A stretch of DNA of 64,000 nt. Source: Opitutales bacterium. GTDB taxonomy: Bacteria > Verrucomicrobiota > Verrucomicrobiia > Opitutales > Oceanipulchritudinaceae. The notes under the pieces are model-generated. The model was not told the origin of the DNA. It ran no database searches and saw nothing but the letters and a program-made list of their open reading frames with translations. A program made the position numbers and the translations under genes. The stretch is from assembly GCA_020831485.1 (NCBI GenBank), contig JAFIGG010000002.1:1-64000 (forward strand), given 5' to 3'. This document shows, piece after piece, positions 1-7,504 of the stretch; the first letter of the stretch is position 1, and the number at the start of each line of letters is the position of its first letter.

Positions 1-220
1 GGATACGTCTCGACTTGACACTCTTCATACCAGCGAAGCAGCGACAGCGCTTCGGGATGCTGTTGAATGGATCGTTCGAAACGCTGTCGCTGTTTCGCTA
101 CAAAACGGATCGGATTTGGCAGAAAAGGTAGGGCACTTTCGCCGAAAGTGCCAGAATTAAGGAAAGAATCGGGAATTCTGCACCGATTCTCCTGAGTCGA
201 CGGTAAATTTGGACAGGATC
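1..220 (-). pseudogene. possible gene remnant running off the left edge
   Basis: On the minus strand one frame stays open from a TGA near 220 to the window edge. Its last ~50 codons read like a normal protein (for example LPFLPNPIRFVAKQ, then RFERSIQQHPEALSLLRW), with the mixed charged and aliphatic pattern of a helical domain. I find no ATG, GTG or TTG in frame, so the start is missing or another frame has been joined by a frameshift. I do not recognise the family. It could be a truncated gene or chance. Confidence 0.22.
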
Positions 221-274
221 AACAGGATAGGAGAGCGGATGTCCGGCAAATTTTTGGACAGGATTGGAACGGAT
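206..274. repeat. two copies of an AATTTggacaggat-type intergenic repeat
   Basis: Positions 206-229 and 248-274 both carry an A/T-rich lead followed by TTGGACAGGAT, and then AACAGGAT (first copy) or GGAACGGAT (second copy). The 8-mer core ACAGGAT recurs in direct orientation. This resembles the degenerate ACAGGAT-rich intergenic repeats seen in many environmental bacteria. No function can be read from it here. Confidence 0.45.
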
Positions 275-717
275 GCCCCGGGGTTCTGTTGGCAATATTC
301 TGTGGGGCTGTTGGGCAGTCGGCTTGTAGGCGCGCTCGTCCCGAGTGCGCATGGTCATCGGATTCTCAAGGTCAGTTTTGGACCCTGGTTTAAAAACCAC
401 TAATAGACGGGTATGCGGTCTAGTTTTCAGGGGTCAGGGCAGACCTACTTCGCTTCGCTGCGTCTACCGAGCCGAAGGCGACATGACCACAAGAGCCCAA
501 CCCCCCTCCGTGGGTTCTCATCTCCTCACTCTTGGCGCCATTTCTGCGCCTGCGGCTTGAAATGGCGGAGAGTGAGGGATTGGCTCATCCGCTTTGCGGA
601 TTCGGTCCTGCGGACTCACCCTGCGGGTGCCCCTTCTTCGCTTCGCTGCGTCAAACCCCCTCCGGGGCTTCTCATCTCCTCACTCTTGGACGCCATTTCT
701 GCGCCTGCGGCTTGAAA
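275..717. other. gene-free stretch with small hairpins beside the tRNA
   Basis: No convincing gene is present. The stretch holds a 17-nt direct repeat (cttcgcttcgctgcgtc at 448-464 and 636-652) and a run of perfect mini-palindromes between 585 and 668: atccgc/gcggat, tcc/gga, caccc/gggtg and cccc/gggg, each with a 3-nt loop. It also contains a duplicated tRNA 3' end, listed separately. Short open frames here overlap one another in several frames and have no family features. Confidence 0.6.
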
Positions 718-736
718 TGGCGGAGAGTGAGGGATT
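515..736. repeat. direct repeat containing the 3' end of tRNA-Ser
   Basis: Positions 515-581 and 669-736 are nearly identical, differing by one small indel (ggcgcc against ggacgcc). The right copy runs into the tRNA and includes its last 19 nt (718-736, with the encoded CCA). The left copy is therefore a truncated tRNA 3' end with its downstream flank, 154 bp away. Each copy contains the inverted repeat ccatttc/gaaatgg. Duplicated tRNA 3' ends are typical footprints of integrative elements, but no integrase is present in the window. Confidence 0.8.
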
Positions 737-805
737 CGAACCCCCGGTACCTTGCGGCACACCTGATTTCGAGTCAGGCACATTCGGCCACTCTGTCAAC
801 TCTCC
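718..805 (-). tRNA. tRNA-Ser (anticodon CGA)
   Basis: Read on the minus strand, the sequence folds as a class II tRNA. The acceptor stem is GGAGAGT/ACTCTCC with a G discriminator base and an encoded CCA at 720-718. The anticodon arm is CCTGA-ctcgaaa-TCAGG with anticodon CGA (codon UCG). A long variable arm (GTGCCGCAAGGTAC) and the T arm CGGGGGTTCGAATCCC follow. The length of 88 nt including CCA and the long variable arm fit tRNA-Ser. The gene stands alone. Confidence 0.95.
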
Positions 806-1133
806 GAAAACGTGATGAGAAAAGCGAAGGTTTCGCGGAGGGCAAGTACAAAGCCTGACTCGAAATCAGGAAAGTGCTGTCAGGCACATGGGCGCTTCGC
901 TTTCTCAACGAGTCCTGCCCATCAGCTTGGGGAAAAATCCCCCTCGCTCTCCCTCTCGCTCTCGCCCTCGAAAATGCCGGATGGGCAGGGCGCGCGCTCA
1001 TTGATGAGGATTAGGCGATGGGGAGCAAGGAAAGGATCGGATGCGATTGCATGGACGATGTTCGCACGGTTCGTCGAGCCGCGCGCTACCTGTGAGCTGT
1101 GCAAGTATACTGGGTTACGATTGGTATGAACGG
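806..1133. other. gene-free stretch with copies of the tRNA anticodon arm
   Basis: No supported gene is present. Positions 853-870 (gcctgactcgaaatcagg) are an 18-nt inverted copy of the anticodon arm of the neighbouring tRNA-Ser (762-779). Positions 879-889 (gtcaggcacat) are a direct copy of 773-783. Together 853-859 and 879-885 can pair as a 7-bp stem. A low-complexity ctctcgctctcgccctcg run lies near 948-966. The rest has no recognisable signal. Confidence 0.6.
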
Positions 1134-2135
1134 CTAAGGTATCCAATACCACTCGATCTTTTTCTCTGATGGTTTGACCATTTCTAGATCTATCAGTTCT
1201 TGCTGGAGTTCCTGAAGGCGCTTGGGGTCGAGTTGGCCGGTTTTGGAAGTTGGACCGTCGCCGGTGATGTAATCGCCTTCGACCAGGGTGCGGTGGCTGA
1301 ATTCCATGAACTCCTGGTTCATTCGGGGGTTGCGGGCAGCGATGAGTTCGAAGGCGGGGCTTGGGTCGCCGGTGGCAAAGTCTTCCCAACCGCGAATGGA
1401 GGCTTCGACGAAACGGCGGACGGCCTCCGGGTGGGTTTCGATGAAGGAGTCCAGGGCGTAGAGGCCGTGATAGGGGTTGAAGCCGGTGTCCCTAAGTGGG
1501 AGGGTTTTGACTTCGACTCCGTGCTGGCGGGCGTAGAAGGGTTCATTGGTTTCGAGGCACTGCTGGATGAAATCAGGATTATTGAGAAAACGCTCCATAC
1601 CGAAGTCGTGCGGCAGAATGTTGAGGCGGATGCCGAACTTGCGCTCCACATAGGTGATCCAGGTCAGGCCCGGAATCGCCATGACCGCTTTGCCGTCAAG
1701 GTCTTCGATCCGTTCGATCGGATTGTCGGCATGCATCATGATGGCCTGGGGATCCTTTTGCAGAGTTGCCATCACCATTCGGATTGGAATGCCCTCGCTG
1801 GCTTGTTTGAAGACGAAATCGGCACGATTCATGGCGAAGTCGGCGCGGCCGCGGAGGACGCGTTGCAGGGTCATTGCGTTGGGACCGCCGGAGACGATGG
1901 TCACTTCGAGGCCAGCTTCTTCGTAGTATCCCTTTGCCAGAGCCTGGTAGAAGCCGCCGTGTTCGGGCTGGGCAAACCAGTCGGTCTGGACCGTGATCGG
2001 GAAGGGCTCGCCGGCGGCGAGGCTGCGGCTGTCGCCGCCGCAGCCGGTCAGCAGGGCTGAAGCGGAGAGCAGGATCGCGGCGGTAATTATTCCGCAGTGA
2101 TCAGTGAATCGTGCCAGTGGCGTAGACATATCCAT
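1134..2135 (-). CDS. ABC transporter substrate-binding lipoprotein, NMT1/THI5 family
   Basis: This is the periplasmic solute-capture component of an ABC importer. An N-terminal hydrophobic segment ends in the lipobox LLTGC with Cys32, so a lipid-anchored protein is predicted. The body has the NMT1/THI5 pattern: QTDWFAQPEHGGFYQALAKG after the signal, YYEEAGLEV, then a segment with NRADFVFKQASEGIPIRMV. Relatives bind thiamine pyrimidine precursors, taurine, sulfonates or nitrate; the ligand cannot be fixed from sequence, and a thiamine-pyrimidine compound is a reasonable guess. It is the last gene of a three-gene operon, and its start lies 49 bp inside the permease gene, which suggests translational coupling. 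Confidence 0.88.
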   Translation of the reverse strand: MDMSTPLARFTDHCGIITAAILLSASALLTGCGGDSRSLAAGEPFPITVQTDWFAQPEHGGFYQALAKGYYEEAGLEVTIVSGGPNAMTLQRVLRGRADFAMNRADFVFKQASEGIPIRMVMATLQKDPQAIMMHADNPIERIEDLDGKAVMAIPGLTWITYVERKFGIRLNILPHDFGMERFLNNPDFIQQCLETNEPFYARQHGVEVKTLPLRDTGFNPYHGLYALDSFIETHPEAVRRFVEASIRGWEDFATGDPSPAFELIAARNPRMNQEFMEFSHRTLVEGDYITGDGPTSKTGQLDPKRLQELQQELIDLEMVKPSEKKIEWYWIP

Positions 2136-2896
2136 CTCAGGTAAAGGACTAGGGAAACGAAAAGGAAGCCCAGAACGCAGCAGATGAGGGTTGCTGCATA
2201 GATCGCTGAGATCTTCAGCTCGGACTTGTAGACGATGATCATGAAACCGAGGCCTCCCGAGCCGTCGGTTGAGCCGGCAAAAATCTCTCCGGTGACCGAG
2301 CCGATGACGGCGAGGGTGGCGGCGATCTTGGCACCAGTGAAAAAGTAGGGCAGGGCGTACGGGACTCTCAACCAGAACAATTCCTGCCAGGGTTTGGAGC
2401 GGTAGAGTTTGAAGAGTTCCAGATGCCGTTCCGGGACGGATCTGAGGCCTTGCAGGGCGCTGGCAACAATCGGGAAGAAGCCGATCAGAAAGGCGATCAT
2501 TACGACACTCTGCAGGCCGACGTCAAAGATGATCACGACGATGGCCGCGGTAGCGATGATCGGCGACATCTGCATGAAAATGACAAAAGGGTAGAGACTG
2601 TAGCGCAGGTAGCGGAAACTCACCATCAGCAGTGCCATTGCCGCGCCGAGGATGACTGCGGCCAGAAAGCCGAGGAAGGCCCCCGAAAAGGTCATCAGGG
2701 TCGCGCGCAGCAAGGTGTCTGACTCTGCGGCAAAAGCCTGCAGCACCTGGTGTGGGGCCGGCAGGATGTAATCGTGCAGATTGAACAGTGCTTTGATCCC
2801 ATACCAGAGCGCGATCAGCAGCAGCCCGGTCAGAAAGGGCAGCAGGAAACGCAGTCCACGGTCGTTACGCCTGTTTCTCCGGGTCTCTGGGTTCAT
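2087..2896 (-). CDS. ABC transporter permease (SsuC/TauC/ThiX-like)
   Basis: A 269-residue inner-membrane permease with about six hydrophobic segments (first LLPFLTGLLLIALWYGI, last LICCVLGFLFVSLVLYL). The cytoplasmic loop ASALQGLRSVPERHLELFKLYRSK is the EAA-like coupling region that touches the ATPase. It belongs to the binding-protein-dependent permease family paired with NMT1/THI5-type receptors. The start overlaps the stop of the ATPase gene by 4 bp (ATGA), and its 3' end overlaps the binding-protein gene. Confidence 0.9.
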   Translation of the reverse strand: MNPETRRNRRNDRGLRFLLPFLTGLLLIALWYGIKALFNLHDYILPAPHQVLQAFAAESDTLLRATLMTFSGAFLGFLAAVILGAAMALLMVSFRYLRYSLYPFVIFMQMSPIIATAAIVVIIFDVGLQSVVMIAFLIGFFPIVASALQGLRSVPERHLELFKLYRSKPWQELFWLRVPYALPYFFTGAKIAATLAVIGSVTGEIFAGSTDGSGGLGFMIIVYKSELKISAIYAATLICCVLGFLFVSLVLYLRWICLRHWHDSLITAE

Positions 2897-3708
2897 TTGG
2901 GCAAGACGGTTTGGAGGGCAGCGTTGGCCTCGACCACGTAGTCCTGAAAAGCCCTCGAATCGCGCGTTTGCTGGGTACGGGGAAAGGGCAGATCGATGCG
3001 GATTTCGTTCGTGATCCGACTCGGTAAGGGTGAAAGGATGAAGATTCGGTTGGAGAGAAAAACGGCTTCGTTCACGGAGTGCGTGACGAAAAATCCGGTC
3101 CAGCGCTCGCGCGCCTGGATAGCCAGTAACTCTTCATTCAGACGGTTGCGGGAAATTGCGTCCAAGGCGCCGAAGGGTTCATCCATTAGCAGGATTTGCG
3201 GCGAAGTGGAAAGGGCGCGTGCCAGGGACACCCGCATCTGCATGCCACCGGAAAGCTGGCGTGGATAGAAATCCAGGACCGATTCCAGATGGACCAGTTC
3301 TGCCAGGCGTTCGGCAATGCCACGGCATTCCTCGCGGGAACGGCCCTGCAGGCGCAAAGGTGTGGCGATGTTGGCTGCGACCGAGAGCCAGGGAAGCAAA
3401 GTCGCATCCTGAAAGATGAAGGCCATTTCAGGCCTTGCTGGCTTCGAAGCACCGAAGGCAATTTGCCCCTCAGTGGCTTGGGTCAGCCCTGCAATCAATC
3501 GCAACAGTGTGGATTTGCCGCAGCCGCTCGGGCCGATAAGGGAAACCAATTCACCCGGCTCAACCTGGAGGTCAATGCCGTCCAGCACCCAGGGTCCGCG
3601 GTCAAAGCGTTTGCGAACGCCACTGAGTTGAGTGATGGGGGGCGGTTTGTACACGGGCGATGTTGTTTCGAGAAGAGAACAACCTGAGCCCTCGGCGCAG
3701 CATGTCAA
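2893..3708 (-). CDS. ABC transporter ATP-binding protein (SsuB/TauB/ThiZ-like)
   Basis: The energising subunit of the importer. Walker A GPSGCGKST is at about residues 59-67, Q-loop FIFQD at about 98-102, signature LSGGM at about 152-156 and Walker B LLMDEPFGALD at about 173-183, followed by the switch His in FVTHS. The 271-residue length fits the nitrate/sulfonate/taurine ATPase family. The first ~25 residues are not conserved in such proteins, so the true start may lie further in. It is the first gene of the three-gene transporter operon and begins only 12 bp after metF, so it may be read from the metF or dapL promoter. Confidence 0.9.
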   Translation of the reverse strand: MTCCAEGSGCSLLETTSPVYKPPPITQLSGVRKRFDRGPWVLDGIDLQVEPGELVSLIGPSGCGKSTLLRLIAGLTQATEGQIAFGASKPARPEMAFIFQDATLLPWLSVAANIATPLRLQGRSREECRGIAERLAELVHLESVLDFYPRQLSGGMQMRVSLARALSTSPQILLMDEPFGALDAISRNRLNEELLAIQARERWTGFFVTHSVNEAVFLSNRIFILSPLPSRITNEIRIDLPFPRTQQTRDSRAFQDYVVEANAALQTVLPK

Positions 3709-3720
3709 ATATTGCCGCTA

Positions 3721-4602
3721 TCAAAGCACATTGGAGGCCCGCAAACGTTCGATCACTTCTATCGGCATGTGGCTCCGGTTCATGATGTAGAGGTGGATGC
3801 CGTTGAAGCCCTTTTCGATCAGTTCACAAATCTGGCGATAGGTCCAGTCAATGCCCACTTCGTGAACTTTCTCAGCATCTTCGCCAGCTTCGTCGAGCAA
3901 AGCATCCAACTGAGGCGGAATAACCTTGGCAAAGCGACGGGCCTGTTTGGCTGAGCGGATCGGCATCAGTCCCGGGATGATCGGCACATCGATGCCCGCT
4001 GCCCGACAGTTTTCGGCGAACTTAAAGAAGGTCTCGTTGTCGTAGAACAGCTGGGTGGTAATGAAAGAACCCCCTTGATCCACTTTGAGCTTCAGGTATT
4101 TCAGGTCGCTTTCCGCGCTTTTGGCCTCCGGATGAATCTCTGGGTAGCCGGCAACGCCGAGACTGAATCCGGAAAATTCCTGACGGATGAAATTGACCAG
4201 ATCCGAAGCGTAAGGTGGACCGTCCGGGTGCGGTTTGAAGGAAGTTTCGCCCTTTGGTGGATCTCCCCGCAAAGCCATGATGTTGCAGAAGCCCGCTTCC
4301 TGGTATTCGCGGATAATTTCGCGCATTTCATCGTAGGAAGAGCCCACGCAGGTGAGGTGAGGCATGACTTCGAAGCCATAGCGTTCCTTGAGAATCCGCG
4401 CATAGCGGAAAGTGCGCTCACGGGTTCCTCCGCCGGCTCCATAGGTGATGGAGACGAAGTCTGGATCCACGTAAGTGCGAATTTCTTCCGCAGTTTTGAG
4501 AATCAACTCGCCGCCGGCATCATCCTTGGGCGGGAAGAATTCAACGGAAAGCACTGGCCGTTGGCGGGCCAGAAGGTCTGAAATCGGTCGATTTTTATGC
4601 AT
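3721..4602 (-). CDS. metF: methylenetetrahydrofolate reductase
   Basis: Reduces 5,10-methylene-THF to 5-methyl-THF with FAD and NAD(P)H, supplying the methyl group for methionine. The 293 residues fit the bacterial MetF length. Visible motifs are the catalytic Glu in VEFFPPK, SITYGAGGGTRERT, PHLTCVG, the flavin-site ALRGDPP, and FITTQLFYDN. The start is set at the ATG at 4602; an upstream TTG adds only one residue. No Shine-Dalgarno is visible, and the region just upstream is a 32-bp inverted repeat, so expression is probably controlled there. It lies 49 bp downstream of dapL and 12 bp upstream of the ABC importer. Confidence 0.95.
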   Translation of the reverse strand: MHKNRPISDLLARQRPVLSVEFFPPKDDAGGELILKTAEEIRTYVDPDFVSITYGAGGGTRERTFRYARILKERYGFEVMPHLTCVGSSYDEMREIIREYQEAGFCNIMALRGDPPKGETSFKPHPDGPPYASDLVNFIRQEFSGFSLGVAGYPEIHPEAKSAESDLKYLKLKVDQGGSFITTQLFYDNETFFKFAENCRAAGIDVPIIPGLMPIRSAKQARRFAKVIPPQLDALLDEAGEDAEKVHEVGIDWTYRQICELIEKGFNGIHLYIMNRSHMPIEVIERLRASNVL

Positions 4603-4606
4603 CAAT

Positions 4607-4638
4607 ACATCCGGATATGATGATATATATCCGAATGT
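4607..4638 (-). promoter_or_regulatory. palindromic operator candidate at the metF start
   Basis: The arms acatccggatat (4607-4618) and atatccgaatgt (4627-4638) match as an inverted repeat at 11 of 12 positions, with an 8-bp spacer gatgatat. The site ends 4 bp upstream of the metF ATG, in a spacer otherwise too short for a normal leader. The symmetry and position suggest a dimeric repressor, perhaps one sensing a methionine-cycle compound such as SAM or S-adenosylhomocysteine. The regulator is not in the window. Confidence 0.55.
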
Positions 4639-4651
4639 AAAGCCTTTATCT

Positions 4652-5872
4652 TTATTTGAGCTGCTTCAAGCGTTCCAAAGCTTCCTCAACATTCGCACGT
4701 GAATTGAAGGCGCTGAGGCGGATGTGGCCTTCGCCACAGGTGCCGAATCCGGCTCCGGGCGTGCAGACGATCCCCAACTCATCCAACAGGCGGTCAAACA
4801 GGGCCCAGGAGCTGCCTTCGGCCTGAATCCAGACATAGGGCGCATTGTCGCCGCCAACACAGCTGAAACCGAGCGCTTCCACCGCCTTGCGGATCATTGC
4901 CGCATTGGTCATGTAGTAGGCGATGAGTTCGTTGGTCTGCTTTTGACCTTCCGGGCTGTAAACCGCTTCGGCCGCCCGTTGAACCGGATAGGAAACGCCG
5001 TTGAATTTGGTGCTGTGGCGGCGGTTCCAGAGGGCGTGTACGGCCACTTTATCCCCGTCCTTAGTGCTGGCCTTCAATTCTTTTGGGACGACTGTGAAAG
5101 CGCAGCGGGTACCTGTGAATCCGGCGTTTTTGGAGAAACTGCGAAACTCGATGGCACACTCGCGGGCGCCTTCGATTGCATAAATGGACGTCGGAATCGA
5201 CGAATCCTGGATGAAGGCCGCGTAGGCTGCATCGTAGAGAATGATTGCTTCGTTTTTCCGCGCATAATCGACCCAGGCCTGCAGTTGTTCCTTGGTTGCC
5301 ACAGCACCGGTGGGGTTATTCGGAAAGCACAGGTAGACCAGATCCACTGTCTCCGTCAGCACTTCGGGGATGTAACCGTTGTCCGGGCGCGCTTCGAGGT
5401 AGACGAGGCCCTCATAGCGGCCGTCCTTGGACACGCCGGTGCGCCCGGCCATCACATTGGTGTCGACGTAGACCGGATAGACTGGATCGGGAATGGCAAT
5501 TTTCGCCTCCGACGAGAATATTTCCTGGATATTGCCACTGTCGCATTTGGAGCCGTCTGAAACGAAAATCTCATCTGCGGCGACATTGAAACCATGGTTC
5601 TGGTATTCATGCTTGGCGATGGCTTCGCGCAGGAAAGGGTAGCCCTGTTCCGGACCATAGCCGCGAAAGCCGTCGCGGGTGCCCATTTCGTCGATGGCTT
5701 TTTTCATCGCTTCGCGGCAGGCGGGCGGAAGGGGTTCGGTGACATCACCAATGCCCATGCGGATGATTTTACGGTCGGGATTGGCCTCCTGGAAGGCGGT
5801 GACTTTGCGGGCAATGTCACTGAATAAATAGGAAGCCTGAAGCTTGCGGAAGTGGTCGTTGATTCGTGCCAT
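4652..5872 (-). CDS. dapL: LL-diaminopimelate aminotransferase
   Basis: A PLP enzyme that converts tetrahydrodipicolinate and glutamate directly to LL-diaminopimelate for lysine and peptidoglycan synthesis. It is the route typical of Chlamydiae, Verrucomicrobia and plants. The start at 5872 gives the family N-terminus [17 protein letters not shown]; an upstream extension to 5926 is not conserved. Motifs include [15 protein letters not shown], the substrate loop [25 protein letters not shown], and the PLP-lysine motif [12 protein letters not shown] near residue 250. The length of 406 residues is usual. It is divergent from the glutaredoxin gene. Confidence 0.96.
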   Translation of the reverse strand: MARINDHFRKLQASYLFSDIARKVTAFQEANPDRKIIRMGIGDVTEPLPPACREAMKKAIDEMGTRDGFRGYGPEQGYPFLREAIAKHEYQNHGFNVAADEIFVSDGSKCDSGNIQEIFSSEAKIAIPDPVYPVYVDTNVMAGRTGVSKDGRYEGLVYLEARPDNGYIPEVLTETVDLVYLCFPNNPTGAVATKEQLQAWVDYARKNEAIILYDAAYAAFIQDSSIPTSIYAIEGARECAIEFRSFSKNAGFTGTRCAFTVVPKELKASTKDGDKVAVHALWNRRHSTKFNGVSYPVQRAAEAVYSPEGQKQTNELIAYYMTNAAMIRKAVEALGFSCVGGDNAPYVWIQAEGSSWALFDRLLDELGIVCTPGAGFGTCGEGHIRLSAFNSRANVEEALERLKQLK

Positions 5873-6009
5873 GAGATAAAATAAGTTTGGTCTTTCGAAA
5901 AATTCGGAATAGAAAGCAGTGGTCAAAATCTACAAAAGTTCAACCGTTCTTTTGCCACTGCATATCCCATGTTGACATTCCCTGCCACTGTATACCCTGT
6001 TAGCTTACT

Positions 6010-6345
6010 ATGAAAATTAAAGCATATCTGAAACCCACCTGTGGGTGGAGCAAAGGCGTTCGGGCGATCATGGACAAATACCAGCTCGAATACGAGGACC
6101 TCGACATTATCAACAATGCCGCGATCTACGAGGAAATGGTCCGGAAGTCCGGTCAGCCCTTGTCGCCCTGCGTAGAAATCGATGGTGTCATGTTGGCCGA
6201 TGTCAGTGGCGAAGAGGTCGAGAACTATATGTTGTCGAACAATCTGGTTAAGCCAAACGAGGCTGAAACAGCGGTTCCGACCAATGCGCCCTGCACCGAC
6301 GAAGAGCATGCGCGGATGCAGTCCAAGACAATTCGATTCTTTTAA
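6010..6345 (+). CDS. glutaredoxin-like protein with C-terminal extension
   Basis: A 111-residue thioredoxin-fold protein. Residues 4-14 (KAYLKPTCGWS) carry a monothiol active site, CGWS, with Cys11. The cis-proline loop LSPCVEIDG (Pro53) places an extra Cys next to the active site, and DVSGEEVENYM is the usual glutathione-binding helix start. About 25 residues beyond the glutaredoxin fold end with a third Cys (Cys95). A role in thiol or disulfide reduction is inferred. It stands just upstream of cysK in the same direction, consistent with a sulfur or redox theme. Confidence 0.82.
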   Translation: MKIKAYLKPTCGWSKGVRAIMDKYQLEYEDLDIINNAAIYEEMVRKSGQPLSPCVEIDGVMLADVSGEEVENYMLSNNLVKPNEAETAVPTNAPCTDEEHARMQSKTIRFF

Positions 6346-6368
6346 CTTTACTTTCTTACCCTGAATAC

Positions 6369-6379
6369 CCTTAATAAGG
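6369..6379 (+). promoter_or_regulatory. small palindrome upstream of cysK
   Basis: CCTTA-a-TAAGG is a perfect 11-bp odd palindrome, followed at once by another CCTTAA. It lies 29 bp upstream of the cysK ATG and just before its Shine-Dalgarno (gggag at 6396-6400). The arrangement would suit an operator for a cysteine-responsive regulator, but its short size makes this tentative. Confidence 0.3.
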
Positions 6380-6407
6380 TCCTTAACCTTTCAACGGGAG
6401 TAATTTT

Positions 6408-7376
6408 ATGGCAAAACTGGCAAACAACATCATCGAAACGATCGGCGATACCCCGCTGATTAAATTGAATCAGATCGCCGAGGGCATTGACGCGGATATT
6501 TATTTAAAGTGTGAGTGGTTCAATCCGCTCGCCAGCGTCAAGGACCGCATTGCAAAGTCCATGATCGAGACCGCCGAGAAGGATGGCTCGCTCAAACCGG
6601 GCAGCATTGTAATTGAACCGACCTCCGGCAACACCGGTATCGGTTTGGCCTTCGTCTGCCGCGCCAAGGGCTATCGCTGCATTTTGACGATGCCCGAAAC
6701 CATGTCCATGGAGCGCCGCGTTCTATTGGGTCTGCTGGGTGCGGAAATCATTCTGACCCCTGGCCCCAAAGGCATGCCGGGTGCCATCGCCAAGGCTAAG
6801 GAGCTGATGGAGCAGTATGGTGACAAGGCTTTTAATCCAGCCCAGTTTGACAATCCGGCCAATCCGGAAATCCACCGCCAGACCACGGCAGAAGAAGTCT
6901 GGGAAGCGACCGATGGCAAGGTAGACATCTTTATTGCGGGTGTTGGCACCGGCGGAACCATCACTGGTGTTGCTGAAGTGATCAAAAAGCGCAAACCGGA
7001 GATGAAAGCCATCGCCATTGAGCCGGCAGCAAGCCCGGTCATCAGCGGCGGCAAACCTGGTCCACACAAGATCCAGGGAATTGGTGCCGGATTCATTCCG
7101 AAGAACCTGAACGTCGACATCCTCGACGAAGTCATTCAGGTGACCAATGAAGATGCTTTTGAAACCGCCCAAAAAGTCTCCTTGAGCGACGGACTGGGTG
7201 TAGGAATTTCGTCAGGGGCTACTATTTGGGCAGCCTTGCAGGTAGCAAAGCGCCCTGAGAACAAAGGTAAGACTATCGTCGTTGTGGCTGCTAGCCCAAG
7301 TGAGCGCTATTTGAGCACTCCCTTGGCCGAGGCTGTTCGCAACAAGGTGGCAAACCTGGAAACTCAGGAAGTCTAA
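6408..7376 (+). CDS. cysK: cysteine synthase A (O-acetylserine sulfhydrylase)
   Basis: Makes L-cysteine from O-acetylserine and sulfide with PLP. The PLP lysine is Lys45 in ASVKDRIA. The substrate-binding loop [13 protein letters not shown] and the phosphate-binding [10 protein letters not shown] are intact, and the C-terminal [10 protein letters not shown] segment is typical. The length of 322 residues is that of CysK rather than of cystathionine beta-synthase, with no C-terminal CBS domains. A Shine-Dalgarno gggag sits 7 nt before the ATG, and a strong terminator follows the gene. Confidence 0.97.
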   Translation: MAKLANNIIETIGDTPLIKLNQIAEGIDADIYLKCEWFNPLASVKDRIAKSMIETAEKDGSLKPGSIVIEPTSGNTGIGLAFVCRAKGYRCILTMPETMSMERRVLLGLLGAEIILTPGPKGMPGAIAKAKELMEQYGDKAFNPAQFDNPANPEIHRQTTAEEVWEATDGKVDIFIAGVGTGGTITGVAEVIKKRKPEMKAIAIEPAASPVISGGKPGPHKIQGIGAGFIPKNLNVDILDEVIQVTNEDAFETAQKVSLSDGLGVGISSGATIWAALQVAKRPENKGKTIVVVAASPSERYLSTPLAEAVRNKVANLETQEV

Positions 7377-7400
7377 GTTCAAATCCTGTCTCTCTGTAAA

Positions 7401-7432
7401 AGGCTGCCCGATCTCTGGGCAGCCTTTTTTTT
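7401..7432 (+). terminator. Rho-independent terminator after cysK
   Basis: A perfect 9-bp GC-rich stem aggctgccc/gggcagcct with a 7-nt loop gatctct is followed by a run of T. It lies 25 bp after the cysK stop, so cysK transcription ends here before the photolyase gene. Confidence 0.93.
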
Positions 7433-7504
7433 GTGCTTTTCCAAAGGAGGGGTATTTCGACATTCGAATTGCAGATTTACTAATCTTTGCTAGGATGCTG
7501 CCCG

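Noticed and set aside
98-400. Minus-strand open frame of 100 codons
   Set aside because: Runs through the ACAGGAT repeats, has no family pattern, and competes with a better-looking frame at 1-220.
582-668. Hairpin chain considered as CRISPR or REP array
   Set aside because: Units differ in sequence and length, with no regular spacers; kept only as tRNA-flank structure.
1-1133. Prophage or genomic island end
   Set aside because: tRNA duplications fit, but there is no integrase, phage or mobility gene in the window.
1200-2060. Plus-strand open frame of 286 codons
   Set aside because: Antisense shadow of the binding-protein gene, whose lipobox and family motifs are clear.
3709-3720. TPP riboswitch for the thiamine-like ABC importer
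   Set aside because: Only 12 bp separate metF and the ATPase gene, so no room for one.
5950-6009. Sigma70 promoter TTGACA/TATACC before the glutaredoxin gene
   Set aside because: Spacing of 13 bp is too short for a standard promoter.
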